Made by a program: the position numbers and the translations under genes
Shown here: piece by piece, positions 24,956 to 36,954 of the stretch
Position numbering within the stretch: position 1 is the stretch's first letter
Layout: every line of letters starts with the position of its first letter
Notes under the pieces: model-generated
What the model saw: only the letters and a program-made list of their open reading frames with translations
The model's database searches: none
What the model was told of the DNA's origin: nothing
NCBI GenBank assembly: GCA_018296165.2
Contig: JACKQL020000015.1
Coordinates: 558,001 to 622,000, forward strand
Origin: Termitomyces sp. T153
Lineage: Eukaryota > Basidiomycota > Agaricomycetes > Agaricales > Lyophyllaceae
Reading direction: 5' to 3'
Length of the DNA stretch: 64,000 bases

Positions 24956-27042
24956 GAGTCTAGGAGTCAAAAACGTTGGACTTACATCCCGGAGATTCCA
25001 TGTCCCCTTGATGTCCTTATTCATCACACTCTGGCGTAAGCATTGTCGGAGGCCACGAGTATCCTTCCAGCTAAGTAGCTCTGGGTATCTAGCTCAAGCT
25101 CTAGAGGCAGCGACAGCGACAGATACCAGCCTGGTGGATTTTGAACGGCGGTCGAGGAAGTCCACTGACGGAACAAGCATCGTTGAAACCGGGTCCATGC
25201 GGTTGTGGTTGGTACAGGACATTCAAAACAATATACAAAAAATAAGTCAGGTCTTGAAGAGAATGTTGAGGTTCTCTTGGTTGTCTCAAGGCAATTTGTA
25301 AACGCATGAATAGAGACATCAAACTCCAACTTTAGATCAGCTGTCTTTCAAGTTATACGTCAAAAAAATGGAGAGGGTTGTGTCGTACAGTATCACAGAG
25401 TACTTGCAACCACAACCATGTCCAGGCTAGTCCGGAGCATCTTCGGCACTAACGTTTTATTTAAACGAGCAGTGTCTTGTGGGCACTCTACACCTCCAAA
25501 GATATGAGGTACCTGACTATTCATTGGGTCTGTAGTGTTGACTCTGCTCCGCCCTTCAACTTTTCTAAACCACCGACACAAGAGTCTCTTTCTGTTTCCA
25601 CGACCCACACGACGAGTCTCTGACCAGGCCGATGATCTTTTTGTTGCTACGATCATGTAAACCACACCTTCCTAAGACTCGTTCATATCCATCCGACCAA
25701 TCTACCCATCTTTACTAGTATGTCTAATCATGCACTCACGGAAATGAAGACACCATTCCCCTCTCATAGCCTAATGATCGTCCTGCACGGGATTCGTACC
25801 TCATTTCCCGGATCGAGAATGGCGACCATGTTAGCCGTCTTGCACTTCCTGAACTTTTAGCGAGTATACTGTGAAGTGGTGATACGGATGTCCTTGTTCT
25901 TCCTTTCCTTCCCCGGACCAACCTTTTGCTGATAACATCAGTGAATAAATATGCAAAGTGCAGCCTGAAAGCAAGAATCGCTGGAAGCCAAACATCTCGC
26001 CAAAGTCATCCATCCCAGACAAAATTACCACGGCGGATCGAGTGAAGCAGAAGCAGAGTTTTCAGAATCATAGGTAGATACTTTCTTTCAGTGGCGCGAA
26101 GAACCAAAATAGAATAAATGGGAAGTTCCGGCGGGATGCGGTTATGAACCTTCAAGCTCTGTCGGACGTCGCTACTTGTGTTTTCTTGTGACTGCCAGCG
26201 AGGTTGATACGTCTTTTCACTACTTGTACTGACAGGAATGAAGTTCCGCTCAAAGTATCTCGCCTGTCGACTCTCAATCACATGTTGACGTCGATCAGCA
26301 GACCCCATTCTCAGCAGCTTATCAGTAGCCAACTCCCTGGACCATAACACTGACAGGACATTCAATGTTTCATGAAGATTGTTCAAAACTATGAGTAATC
26401 TTTACGCAAAGGGTTATGTGAACGCGCCCCACGCGCTCTGACCGGGCTACTATTTACCCCAAACAAATTGTTCGAAATGTCACCGAAACAAGAAACAAGA
26501 AACCATTCGCACAATTCGAACCCGTCACTTCTATCAGATCGCTTCCCAGCAACGCGGTACCGTGGAAATCATAAATCATACTCAAATCGGGAGGGTGGGG
26601 GGGGACGATCGCGTCCATCTTGACAGCTTTGATCCCCTTATCGATTTTTACACCCTTCAAAGAGTGAGTGATGCCACAAATTCTCGGTCCGGAAAATCCT
26701 GATGGTGGGTAGGTGTTTATCATCCCCGCGCGCAGGTCGCTGACCGCGTCACGGTAATCCGCTGGTTCTTGCTTGCACAACCCATGTGATCATGACAGCT
26801 GCAGTGTTATGTTTTCACTCGAACTCGAAGGGAACCGCTATACATAATTCTCCATGTTTTACTTGGCATATATCTATATCTCCTCTGAGCCCAAACCGCC
26901 TTTTCGAAGAATAAGAATAGAAGTCTTGCGAATGAATCGGCCGATTGGTGCGTTTGGTGCTTGCATCCTTTCTTCTTCTTCTTTCTTCTTTTGCATGGTC
27001 GGAAGATGAACGCTAAGCGCTGGGCACTGGCCAAGCCTTTCG
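24956..27042. other. Intergenic; one unassigned minus-strand ORF
   Basis: Mostly short open frames. The best is 26,006-26,386 (-), 126 codons, with charged and Leu-rich helical stretches (MNNLHETLNVLSVLW at its start, LPMILKTLLLLHSIRR near its end). No family is recognised, no clear splice partner is visible, and it may be chance. 26,590-26,610 is a short G-rich run. Confidence 0.3.
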
Positions 27043-27826
27043 AGACATCGCGTGAAGACTTGCACTGAGATAGACATGTTCTCTCACATTCCAAAGGTGA
27101 CTCCACAGTTCGCTTTGTGTCTAGAGAACCGCATTAAGCGTATTCGAAAAGATTGAGATTAAGATTAATTCTCGTTGACATGTCACGCGCGTTCGTTTGT
27201 CCTTCAGAAGTTTAAACAGGAAAATCTGGATTGTGAGGCATTTTTTCCTCCGTGGTCTGTTTCGATTTTTTTACTGACGCTGTTCTTTTTATTTTTTGGG
27301 TTTGGGTTGGGTTTGATGAATCTGATGATGGTGTTTGGAAGCGCAAATATTGTTCTCAGCGAATGAACGTACGACGTGCATAGCGTTTGTAACCCGTCCA
27401 CGATCGTTGCTTCGTTGTAGTACTCATACTCGTACTCGCTGAGGTGAGGGCTGTGTTACACGCCATCACGGAGAATCACAGAATCGGAGAAGGAAAAGAT
27501 GACTGACTTGTAGACATCGCGTGAAGACTTGCACTGAGATAGAGATAGACCGGTTCTGGTTCTCACATTCCAAGATGACTCCACAGATAGGAAGGGCTTG
27601 ATCATTCGCTTTGTGTCTGAGGCCTGTATTGAGCGTATTCGAAAAGATTGAGATTGAGATTAATTTTCGTTGACAGGTCACGCGCGTTCGTTCGTTCGTT
27701 CTTCGAATTCGGGAGCGTAAACGAAGAAGAAAAATATGGATTGTGAGGCGTTATTTCCTCCGTGGTCTGTTTGGGTTTTTTTAGTGACGCTGTTCTCTTT
27801 TTGGGGGGGTTTTGGTTTTGGTTTTG
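27043..27826. repeat. Tandem duplication of ~300 bp, spacing 469 bp
   Basis: 27,043-27,310 and 27,512-27,825 share AGACATCGCGTGAAGACTTG, the TTCGCTTTGTGTCT block, GCGTATTCGAAAAGATTGAG, CACGCGCGTTCGTT and the CCTCCGTGGTCTGTTT block. The second copy carries small insertions, including a (GTTC)n expansion near 27,690. Non-coding, diverged. Confidence 0.75.
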
Positions 27827-28560
27827 AAGAATTAGTCACCGTTTTTTCTGGGGAGATGATGCATGATGCGTGATGGGTGGTTCGATCTGAGGTGGACGCG
27901 ACGCGTCTTTTTTTCCCAGGTACGGAAGGAGGAGTGCTTTTCTCTCTCTCTCTCGCGTCGACGGTGATATCTAAGTCAACGTCATGCAGATAGACTTGGA
28001 TACTACTTCCAACGACCATGTTTCTCAGCACCCAGCATAATTAGCATGTTCTTTTCTAAGCTTGTATGGCACATGGACATGTGAGTCGGTAGGTTGGCTC
28101 AAACGATACTGGAGCTTTTGGTATTTACAGACTTGAGAGAGAAAGAAAGGGGTGGGTACTCGGTCCAACGTGGAATTATCACTATATTCAATACCAGAGT
28201 ATAGTTTACGCTTCTCTTTGACTTGAACATACGACAGCGAACCTCACGGTCCGGGATGCAGTCGCAGGAGTGGGACGGGAAGACTTGTACGGATATAGTG
28301 TGTGAGATGGTTGGAGCGGGCCGAGAAGGTTGTTTTTAGTTTTAGCGTTTGGGGTGTAGACGAGCGAGTCCATACAATGAGCCTGTGTCGCGGAGAGTGA
28401 AATGCGGGTGGGTCCGACAATAAAATAAGATCGAAATGGAAAAATTTCGTGTGACGCGGTGCGGCGGAGAAGATTATCAGATTCGCAAGAGATGTGATGT
28501 GTGACCAGGACGACGATGACCTCGGTGAGTATTTAACAGAGCTGGCCGGGCGAGGCCCGC
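27827..28560. promoter_or_regulatory. Upstream region of the Zn2Cys6 regulator
   Basis: Contains a CT microsatellite (about 27,938-27,955), T- and G-homopolymer runs and no gene. By position it holds the promoter of the regulator starting at 28,561; no specific binding site can be named. Confidence 0.4.
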
Positions 28561-31500
28561 ATGGCCTACTATGCTGACGCGGTCCCGGACTACTACCAGA
28601 TGCCGCCGCCGCCGGACCCTGCGCTGACGCTGTACCCGCCGTACTACGCCCCGTTCCCGCAGCACCTCGCCCTGCCCGCCTACTCGTCGCCGTCGTCGGC
28701 CGGCTCCGACACGCAGGGCACGCCGCCCACCGAGCACATGTACCCGTTCAGCCCCGCCAAGCGCCCCGCCGACGCCGACGCCGCCAGCCGCAAACGGCCC
28801 CGCAAGGACGACGACGACGGGCCCCCGAAGCCCAAGCCCACCCGCGGCTCCCGCGCGTGCACCGTGTGCCGCCGCCTCAAGATGAAGTGCGTGGGCGCCG
28901 AGCAGGGCGGGCCCTGCAAGCGCTGTGCCGCCGGCAGCCACGAGTGCGTCTTTGAAGAGTCCAACCGCGGCAAGCGCTCGTCCAAGTGCGTTGTGTGCTG
29001 CCCCCCGCGCTCTTCTGACGTCCCCCAGGAAACACGAGATCCTCACCCGCTCGCTGCGCAAAATGGAGCGCGCCCTCGACACCGTCCTGCGCTCCGTCGG
29101 CAACCCCGGCATCGCCTCCGCCATGGTCTCGCGCTCCCCGTCCCCCTCCGCCCAGGCCGCCGGCACCTCCGCCCTCCTCGCCGCCTCCCCGTCCCCGCCG
29201 CCCCCCGGCCCGCCCCAAGACGCCCCCGGCAGCCCCAAGCTCCACTCGCTCCCGGACAACGCCCTCAACCCCCTCGGCCTCCTCGCCGAAGCCAGCCTCG
29301 CCAACCGCCGCGCACACAACCCCAAAAAGAGCCCCCTCCAGGCCCGCCAATCCCTCGACCGGCCCCAGATGGGCGTTGCCAGCGACAACTACTTCAAGCC
29401 CGGCCCCATGACCATCCTGCCCCTCCGCCGCCTCTACATTGAGCGCCAGATCCAGCCCGAGATGCTCAGCTTTGTCAGCACAGACGACGTCGTCGCCCTC
29501 TTCTCCATGTGAGTCCCTCCACACTCGCCCAGCCCGCGCTCACCCCGTCCAGTTTCTTTGACCACATTGCCGTATGTTCTTGCTCCACACCCCCGCCCCA
29601 ACCAACCCTCTACAGATCCACTGCAACCTCCTCGACCGCGCGTTCCACACGCCCTCGCTCGTCTGCTCGCGCTCCCCCTTTCTCCTCACAACAAGTACGT
29701 CTCCCGTCCCTGCATCAATTCCCACTCACGCCCCCCAGTCTGCTCCATCGCCTCAAAGTACTACACCGCCAAGCCCGACCTCCACCCCCGCCTCACCGAG
29801 CTCGCCAAGAAAATGGCATTCAGCGTCCCCGCCCAGGGCTACAAGTCTCTCGAGATCGTCCAGGCCTATCTCCTCCTCGTCCTCTGGGGGTGCGGCGCCG
29901 TAGAGAGGTACGAGCAGGACAAGACCTGGCTGCTGCTCGGCATGGCCATCAGGTGCGTTGGTCTTGGCGCTATCTACGTCCCTGACACACCCGCAGGATG
30001 GCCACGGACCTCAACCTCCATCGAAAGACGACCATGATCAGTATCGATACAGAAGAGGGACGCGCGAGGGATCTCGAGGTCCACAACAGGGAGAGAACGT
30101 GGATACTCTGTTTTTGTCTCGACAGGAGCTTTAGTGCGCAGATGGGCAAACCCCATTCGGTCAAGGAAGAGTGAGTCTGCGTTGCGTGCACTGCCGCTAC
30201 TGACATTGCCTACAGCGCGATCATCCGCAACGCAACGCAGTGGTGCTTTTCGCCCATCGCTGCGCCTTCCGACACGTCCATTTGTGCTTATGCCGTGAGT
30301 CGGTGGATCCTGGTGTTCTTCGCGCTCACACCTCCCCCACAGGAACTCCAACGTGTGCTCTCGCGATGTCTCGACTTTTTGTATTCAGGCATGGACACCC
30401 CGTCGGGTCTGCAAGCCCACTCCGACTACATGCTCATCATCAAGAGTTTCGAGGCCCAGCTACTCGCGTGGAAGGACAGCTGGATCGTGCATCGCAATTG
30501 GAACGGTGAGCCCGCCGTCCCCGATAATGCACACCACTAACGACGACGCCCCATAGGTCTGGAACCCCACGTGATAGAGTACAAGCGGCTCATTGCGCAG
30601 TTTTATTACAACTATTCGGTGCTTGTCATCAACTCGTTTGGGCTGCAGAACGCGCTGGAGAGATCCCCGATTGATCTTGGTCATTTTTTCGCACAGTGTC
30701 ATTCGTCGGCGACGGCGTGTGCGTTGCTTGTGAGGGACCATTTGGGGCCAAAGGAGTATCTCAAGTATGCGCCTGATACGCATTGCGTTATGACTTCGTA
30801 TGCGCTGTTGACTTTGCTCAAGGTGTGTGTGGTGATTTTATGACTTGATTTGTGATTTATTGTCGTTAGCTTGTGCGTCCAGAGTTTCATCCTTATCTGG
30901 ACGACGAACAGCGTACGCTGTCGCTTGTAGCGGACGTGGCTAATACGCTAGAAAACTCGGCTGCTAACCCCCAGCATACACCTGCGCTGTACGCGCATTT
31001 CCTACGTGCGCTTATTAATGCGAGGAGTTGCGGTAGTAGTAACAATAACAGCTCGGGCAGCACGGACGCTGCGGGTCCGAGCGTCGATGCGCAGAGTATT
31101 GATGTTCAGACGTTCCAGACTCAAACTCAGGCACAGGAAGACGACACTGCGACGCCTGGAACCAATGCAGCAGGCATTACGAGCCCGACGACTGCGAACG
31201 CAGTCGCGAACGCGTTGTACAGCGTGTTTGGGAGCGAGCCTGGGTATAGTCTAAGTAATCCGTTTGGGTTTGAGAGCGAGATGGGGCCTGTGGCTGATAT
31301 GTCTACGTTTCCGCCGACGATGGCGCCTGATTTGAGGGAGGAAGGTGTTGGGTCGTTGACTATGGATCATATTTTGGGAAGTGGGTTTTGGGATAGTGTT
31401 ATTGTGCCTGGTGAGTGTGTTTGATGTTGGTTGGGGTTGGCGTCGTCCCCCTGTTGTATACCCCATATCCCGCATTCCCCACACCCACACCCCGCACATC

Positions 31501-31814
31501 CCCCACACCCACACCCACACCCCACACCTCTACCCCACACCCCACCCCCACACCCCCACACACACCCTAACTAACACACCCACGTGGTAATCGCAGGGTA
31601 CAACAGCATGGACGGACTTACTGGCGGGTTCCTGTTCGGCGCGGGTGGGAGCGGGCTTATAACGCCTCGGTTTGGGATGTCGCCGTCGCAGTCTGGGGCG
31701 AACACGCCTGCTGTGCAGAGGAAGGGAGAGGATCTTACGCAGTCGAGTATTAATGCGGCGTTTGGGCATAAGCAGATGCAGATGCAGATGCAGATGCAGG
31801 ATGGGAAGGGGTGA
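28561..31814 (+). CDS. Zn2Cys6 fungal transcription factor
   Basis: Eleven exons: 28,561-28,985; 29,029-29,508; 29,553-29,571; 29,616-29,694; 29,739-29,952; 29,997-30,170; 30,216-30,294; 30,343-30,505; 30,557-30,822; 30,870-31,410; 31,597-31,814; 2,658 nt, 885 aa. The zinc cluster spans about residues 100-129 with the spacing C-x2-C-x6-C-x8-C-x2-C-x6-C (CTVCRRLKMKC, then CKRCAAGSHEC), followed by a basic KRSSKK and a heptad helix RSLRKMERALDTVLRS. The middle carries the fungal-TF homology domain (AKKMAFSVPAQGYKSLEIVQ, LGMAIRMATDLNLHRKT). The C-terminus is Ser/Thr/Gln-rich with a Gln-Met run. The arrangement resembles Leu3/PriB-like regulators of basidiomycetes, but the target is unknown. Exons 1-2 are extremely GC-rich compared with exons 9-11. 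Confidence 0.9.
29553..29571 (+). other. 19-nt micro-exon in the Zn2Cys6 regulator
   Basis: Only inclusion of this 19-nt exon (coding Phe-Phe-Asp-His-Ile-Ala) between introns 29,509-29,552 and 29,572-29,615 keeps the homology domain in frame; both introns are 44 nt. Confidence 0.75.
31411..31596 (+). repeat. C/CA-rich microsatellite inside the last intron of the regulator
   Basis: The 186-nt last intron is three to four times longer than its neighbours and consists largely of CCCCACAC/CCCACACCC-type repeats between about 31,465 and 31,572. Confidence 0.8.
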
Positions 31815-32560
31815 GGGGGTGGGTGGGGGGGTGGATGGGTTGGGTGGGGGTGGAGTGGGTACGCCCCGTTACTTGGTTTTTTGGTCGTTTTTTTCTTGTG
31901 CGCGATGCGCGATGCCTGATCTATCTTGGGGTTACTATCGTACGTATGCGTAGTACTCATGTTTTCTTGTCTGTGTGTTGTTTTTTTGGATGGTGCGTTG
32001 CGGTGCTTTGCTTGCGGTGATGATGATGATGCGCCGCGTCGCGTCGCGTTGTCTTACCATCCGATGTACGAAGGATCTAACTATTGCTACTACTACTACT
32101 ACTACTACCCAGTGCACTACCCAGTACGCACTACACCCCCCTCCCCGCGCCCCCGCCCCCGCGCCCTGTTTTTTCGGTTTTGGGTCCGTGATGCAGTGCA
32201 GTGCATGAGTAGTGAAAAAAAATGTATGTATTGATTGATTGATTGATCGACGTGATGTTTTTTTTTGGGGGGGTCGGCTTATTTCTTATTGGCTCTTGGC
32301 TCTTGGGCTGTGAGGTGATCGACTCGGTTTTTTTTTTTTTTTGTGGGCGAGATTTGATTGTTGAATTGTTTAAGGATGGGTGGATCAAAATTGCGGGATG
32401 TTGATCGATTTGATATGCGGATGTTTAAATTTGAATTTTTATTTTTATTTTATGAGTTTGGGTAGGGAGTTTTATGTGTATTATTAGTTTTCGTAGGTGG
32501 AATGTGTTTCTTGCGATGTTCACGGGAGGTGGGTGGTTTGGATGTCGATGTCGATGTCGA
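31815..32560. other. 3' flank of the regulator with simple repeats
   Basis: G-rich GGGT/GGGTG run (31,810-31,860), (ATG)n near 32,020, (TAC)n at about 32,085-32,110, (TTGA)n near 32,230 and poly-T runs near 32,265 and 32,330. No gene seen. Confidence 0.6.
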
Positions 32561-33125
32561 TGTCCGGTTCCGAAAGACCGTGTTTGTTGTACAGTTTGTG
32601 GGAATTGGTTGGATGAGATTGAAGCTGGGGGGTTCACGTCGTTCGATTGCGATGTTGAGGATTGCTTCTGACTGAGATAGGGCTTCCCAACTCCCATTTT
32701 AAACCAGATCGTCCCCCTGATGTAAATGGCTTGTCGTACTTATCGATGGACGATGGATATGGTTCGTTAACATGCCAACAGGGCCATCATGGCCAAAGGC
32801 GTGGCAAATTAGTTTTCGTGGTGACTGATGGACTGTCTGTTCTTCCGAGTTTCATTCAAAAAGATGGAGGGAGAAGGAACAGGTGTTTTCGCTGTCCGGT
32901 CCCGAAGGACCGGGTTTGTTGTACAGTTGTGTGAATTGGTTGGATGAGATTGGCGCTGAGAGTTTTACGTCGTTCGATTGCGATGTTGAGGAATGCTTCT
33001 GACTGAGATAGGGCTTCCTAACCCCCATATTGAACCGTGGACCGTGGGCTGAGACTATCCCCCTAATGCATCGCCCTATCGATGGATAATTGATATGATT
33101 CGTTATCCTGCCACCAGGGCATGGC
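32561..33125. repeat. Direct duplication, two ~235-bp copies
   Basis: 32,561-32,795 and 32,893-33,125 share TGTCCGGT(T/C)CCGAA, GTTTGTTGTACAGTTTGTG-like, GAATTGGTTGGATGAGATTG, ACGTCGTTCGATTGCGATGT and TTCTGACTGAGATAGGGCTT. Offset 332 bp. No coding sense. Confidence 0.8.
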
Positions 33126-33149
33126 CAAGACCAACACTGTGCTTCTATG

Positions 33150-33685
33150 TTTCCTGACTTTGACATGGCTGTCATACATCCTACTCTTTTGTCCCTCAGA
33201 CTATCGGATTCTTTAAGACGCTCTCTCATGCTTGTCCATATCCGCAGCGATAGGAGAATGAAATCCTCCGATTCTATGATACTTCTGCAAATCTCGCTGG
33301 CGCTCGACGTTCGAGTTCCTTTCTCCCACCAGTGTCTCCGCTAACGAGTTCTGCGATTCCATCTGACGAGATGTCCCAGGCCTCTCAAACCACACTGAGC
33401 ATGCCAAGACCCAGAACTTGGCTTGTTTCCTGAACATGATTGCCATACTACCGTTCTTCTTTCCCCGATCGGAACTTTTAAGACGCTCCTCTCATGCTTG
33501 TCTAGCCGCAGCGATAAGAAATGCTCCGAATCTCTGATAGCGGCCACTTGAATATCGAGTTCATGATGCTGGCGATCCAAGTTCAGGTTCCTCCCGTCCA
33601 TGAGAATTCCCACCAGTGTCTTCACTTACGAGTCTGCTTGTGACGCCAGGATGTCTCAGGCCTTTCAAACAAACTCAGAGCTAGA
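33150..33685. repeat. Direct duplication, two ~260-bp copies
   Basis: 33,150-33,415 and 33,430-33,685 share a TTTAAGACGCTC-CTCATGCTTGTC block, CCGCAGCGATA, a TTCGAGTT/ATATCGAGTT block, TCCCACCAGTGTCT and CAGGCCT-TCAAAC. On the minus strand both copies code short similar peptides (GERNSNVERQ and DGRNLNLDRQ types, then DKHER), which may be the remnant of a repeated coding unit. Confidence 0.65.
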
Positions 33686-33689
33686 ATCT

Positions 33690-36373
33690 ATGCGCCAAGA
33701 ATCTGGGCGTCGGCGCGAAGGCTAAGTGACCATCTTTTACATGAGTTGTTTGTCAGGGGCAAGGCTTAGGGCATTCCTCAGTAGACCACTCCCTTGGGAC
33801 TTCTGGGGCATTTCTCAGTGGGCCACTTTTGCAATTACGTATCTTCTCTGCGGCTCCCTCCTGTTCTTAGCAATTCAGGTCCTACTCGATATGTACTACT
33901 AAAGTTGGAAACAAGGCTTTCTTCCGCGTGGATGTGGTAACAGCCCAAGCAGATGACGATGATCCAATTACATGACACGTCAAAGTCCTTCCTCTCTTCA
34001 GTTGTATGAAGAAACTGATTTCTCTCACTCCTTTGACGATCTTCCTCTCCCACATTGAAAGCTAATCAGAATGTTGAAGAACTTCCACGCTGGTTTGTTG
34101 TTGTCACTGTGACTCCAAATCGGGCGCTGCTACGCGGAATTTGGTTAACATGGTTTTACTTTGAAGCGCTTGAGGTCCAAACGTTCACACTTCAACTGGA
34201 CTGAACACGCTGGCGGCTTTTCGACACTTCAACAAGGAGGTTTTCGTCAGTGACAAACACGGTCTCTAGCACGTTAATGGCAACCTCCATCTTTCAAGTT
34301 TCGTGATGCAAGTGCGGTTGGAAAAAAAGGTAACTTGGATTACAAGAATCGGCTCACTTGGGACAAGCCCGTTTGTAGGGGGTCATGAGGCTATGTATTC
34401 AGGACGTAATTCTGCCATGCATCTAGGTATCATGGTAAAATGTTCTAGCACTGGCTTGGCGAGTATCAGAACTGAAAGATAAAGTCTTCTGCAGCGAGGC
34501 TGTTTGAGTTCCAGAAGCTAGTTGCATTGAAAGTTATCTGGTGCGAGCTGTCGCGATGTTAAATCCACAAGAAATCTTGCATAATTCCATGACCGGAAAG
34601 TCGGGCCTACGATCAGAATAGAAGATGCACTGACAAAACGCTCCGGTACTTTCGCATTCATAACTAAGAAACGATCTCATCGGCACGAAACAGCAGGCGT
34701 AACACGATCACTGAAGAGGAACGTTCTGGGATGACTCGATGGTCGTATCATTATTGGTATTGTGACCATTCTCGATTCAATCTTGATTAGTACTACAAGT
34801 TCAGATGCAGCTATCGGGTGTCGATTATTGACGCACAGCATATGCTATCGCTGTTCTTGGATTCTAAGTAGATGGGTTTTTCCAGTTTGTTAATGACTGG
34901 ATCCTCCTAAATCAGGGAACTCGCTTGCGTGACGGTCCACTTCCAAGCCCTATTACCGCTCATGAATGGAGTATACTCTTGGCATCTGCTATTTCTGTGG
35001 ACGATACCTAGTGTAATCTCATACTATGGCGCCAATTATTGCGCGCAGTAGTAGACTTGTCAGTCCCTGATTGAAATTCAGCATTTTGCGCATAGTTGGG
35101 CTCAGGCCAAACTTCCGGAGCCAGAGATATCAACATGCTGTGTCTGCTTTCCAGTCTGCTGTCGCTCCGGAGATCCTGTTACCAGTGGCATTGGACTCAC
35201 AGTAACGTCCGGCGAGCTTGTCCGCGTAAAAAACATCAGATCGGGGTATATGGAGTCAGTTGCAAAAGAAAAAGTATTGCGACTTGAATCATTCGTGACC
35301 GCTCGTGGAGGAATGCTGAAGGATATGAAGATCAGATTAAGGCAGATAGTCAGACTGGAGGGAGAGAAGAGGATTAGTGACGAGAGGTGTACCAATGCGA
35401 GCAGATGAAAATCAGTTTGGTCGCCCGTAATTGCATTGATGTGTACCTAGATCCAAGGCTTTGTATCGCATCATCAATCTTGCCTTCTGCACCAATGGTG
35501 ACTTTGTAAACTTGCGTACATAATCGTTGTTGGAAGGATCGGTCACGCACGTGGAAGTTGTAAGTCCCGCACGAAGATTGCCAAATCAGCGGACCGGGCC
35601 GGCCTCGGACGCATTGTTTCAGGTCACATCACTCGCCGGCGCCGCCTCGTAGCATATAGCTCGTCATCCTTCTGGGTAATGGCACACTTTGCAGTCTCCT
35701 CCCGCTCACGTCATGGTTGGATATGATATGGTTTCAAAGATGAGCTCTGCAATCTTCCGAATATGCTTGTCTGTACTGTCATGTCACAGTGGCCAGTGGG
35801 GATATGTACACGCAGATAACCCGAACGAAACAAGTTCATTCTCCCTTACCCGGGAGAGCTATGAACACCAGTTTTATCTGTCTTTGTACATCAAGTCGAA
35901 CAAGCAAGAACTGGAAATCCGGAAGTTTGGCTACAAGTCCGGCGCCAGGATCGCAGAAGTTGTGGCCATGATGAAAGGTCATGTAACGTTGAAAGTAGCG
36001 ACATTATCTGGATGCTGGAGCTCTTCTTATCGCGATGACCCGCGCGAGGTATTTCGCCGATGATGATGAGTTGAGATCCCAACGACCGGAATAGGAAGTT
36101 TTCCATATACGAGAGGCTCTTTGAATCGGTCTGAAACGGCGAGCACATCGCAAGTGGGTAGATCTGGCCGAGTGGTACAAGTATCTGTGGGCCTCCTGGC
36201 AGTGCTTAATGGAATTCAGCGACACTAAAAATACTTGTTCCCTGATGAACAGAATAACTATTTTCCACCACGGTGATCATTGTCCTTGTATCTGCGCTCC
36301 GGTCAACGTATTTAAGCATGAAAAATTTACTGGTGCAAGTACAGACCATCAATCAGTTTTTCGCCCCAGAAAT
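33690..36373. other. Intergenic, two unassigned plus-strand ORF candidates
   Basis: Two stretches look mildly coding. 35,140-35,410 (+) reads without stops through a Cys-rich start (CCVC, then CC) and a charged helix (KEKVLRLESFVTARGGMLKD). 35,689-36,063 (+) is a 124-codon frame with ESYEHQFYLSLYIKSNKQE. Neither matches a family I know, and no exon chain could be made. The rest shows nothing. Confidence 0.3.
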
Positions 36374-36954
36374 ATGCAGATCAAGTTTCTTCTCGCGACC
36401 CTTGCTTCATCGTTCCTTTCCATTGCCAGTGGCGCAGTTGTCAATGCTCGGGCTGCGTTGATAGTGTTCGATCCACCCATCACCAGCCCCAACGCCTCCA
36501 CAGTCTGGGTTGCAGGTAACATGGAGACTGTTACATGGTACGTCCCTCGTCAATGTCAGCGATTTTATCTTTGCCAACCTGCCCTCAATCATTGACAGGA
36601 AGACAGAGATCGTTGGGATGGTCAATGAAAGCATCCCCCTTCCCGGTGCTGTCGTCCTCATCCAAGGTATGTCCTCACACAGACAAGTCATCTCCTGGTT
36701 CAGAGTTAATGGGGCCATCAAGTTCTAAACGGATTGCGGGTCAACGGGTTCACACTTGCCAATGTATCTGACCTGCGCAGTGGAGCCGTCAATGTAACAG
36801 TCCCTGAATCCGCTGTACCTGGCCAGTATGTCATTGATTGTGAGCACCTTCCTTTTCTCTTCAGTTCGCCCATTTTATAAAAAATTTGTTTTTTGCAGTG
36901 TTTGGAGATTCTGGAAATGTCTCTCCGCCATTTGAAATTGTCGCAGCTAACTGA
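36374..36954 (+). CDS. Small secreted Kre9/Knh1-like wall protein (134 aa)
   Basis: Four exons: 36,374-36,537; 36,599-36,666; 36,723-36,839; 36,899-36,954; exactly 405 nt. A signal peptide (MQIKFLLATLASSFLSIASG) leads into one beta-sandwich domain starting PPITSPNASTVWVAG and METVTW, which is the N-terminal pattern of the Kre9/Knh1 family (Ser-Thr-rich GPI-anchored wall proteins). It ends with PGQYVIDLFGDSGN, VSPPFEIV. The usual Ser/Thr-rich stalk and GPI signal are missing, so this is either a short secreted form or a gene whose 3' part is lost. Expected in the secretory pathway or cell wall. Next to another secreted-protein gene. Confidence 0.8.

Noticed and set aside
28477..29388. 303-codon minus-strand frame opposite the Zn2Cys6 gene
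   Set aside because: The plus strand has the zinc cluster and a complete exon chain; the antisense frame is an effect of extreme GC richness.
19537..31800. The same Gln-Met coding microsatellite (CAGATG repeats) in CDC4 and in the Zn2Cys6 gene
   Set aside because: Short simple repeats arise independently; no flanking similarity links the two.
36160..36210. tRNA-like string (CTGGCCGAGTGGTACAAG)
   Set aside because: It resembles a D-arm but no matching T-arm (GGTTCRAAYCC) or acceptor stem follows.
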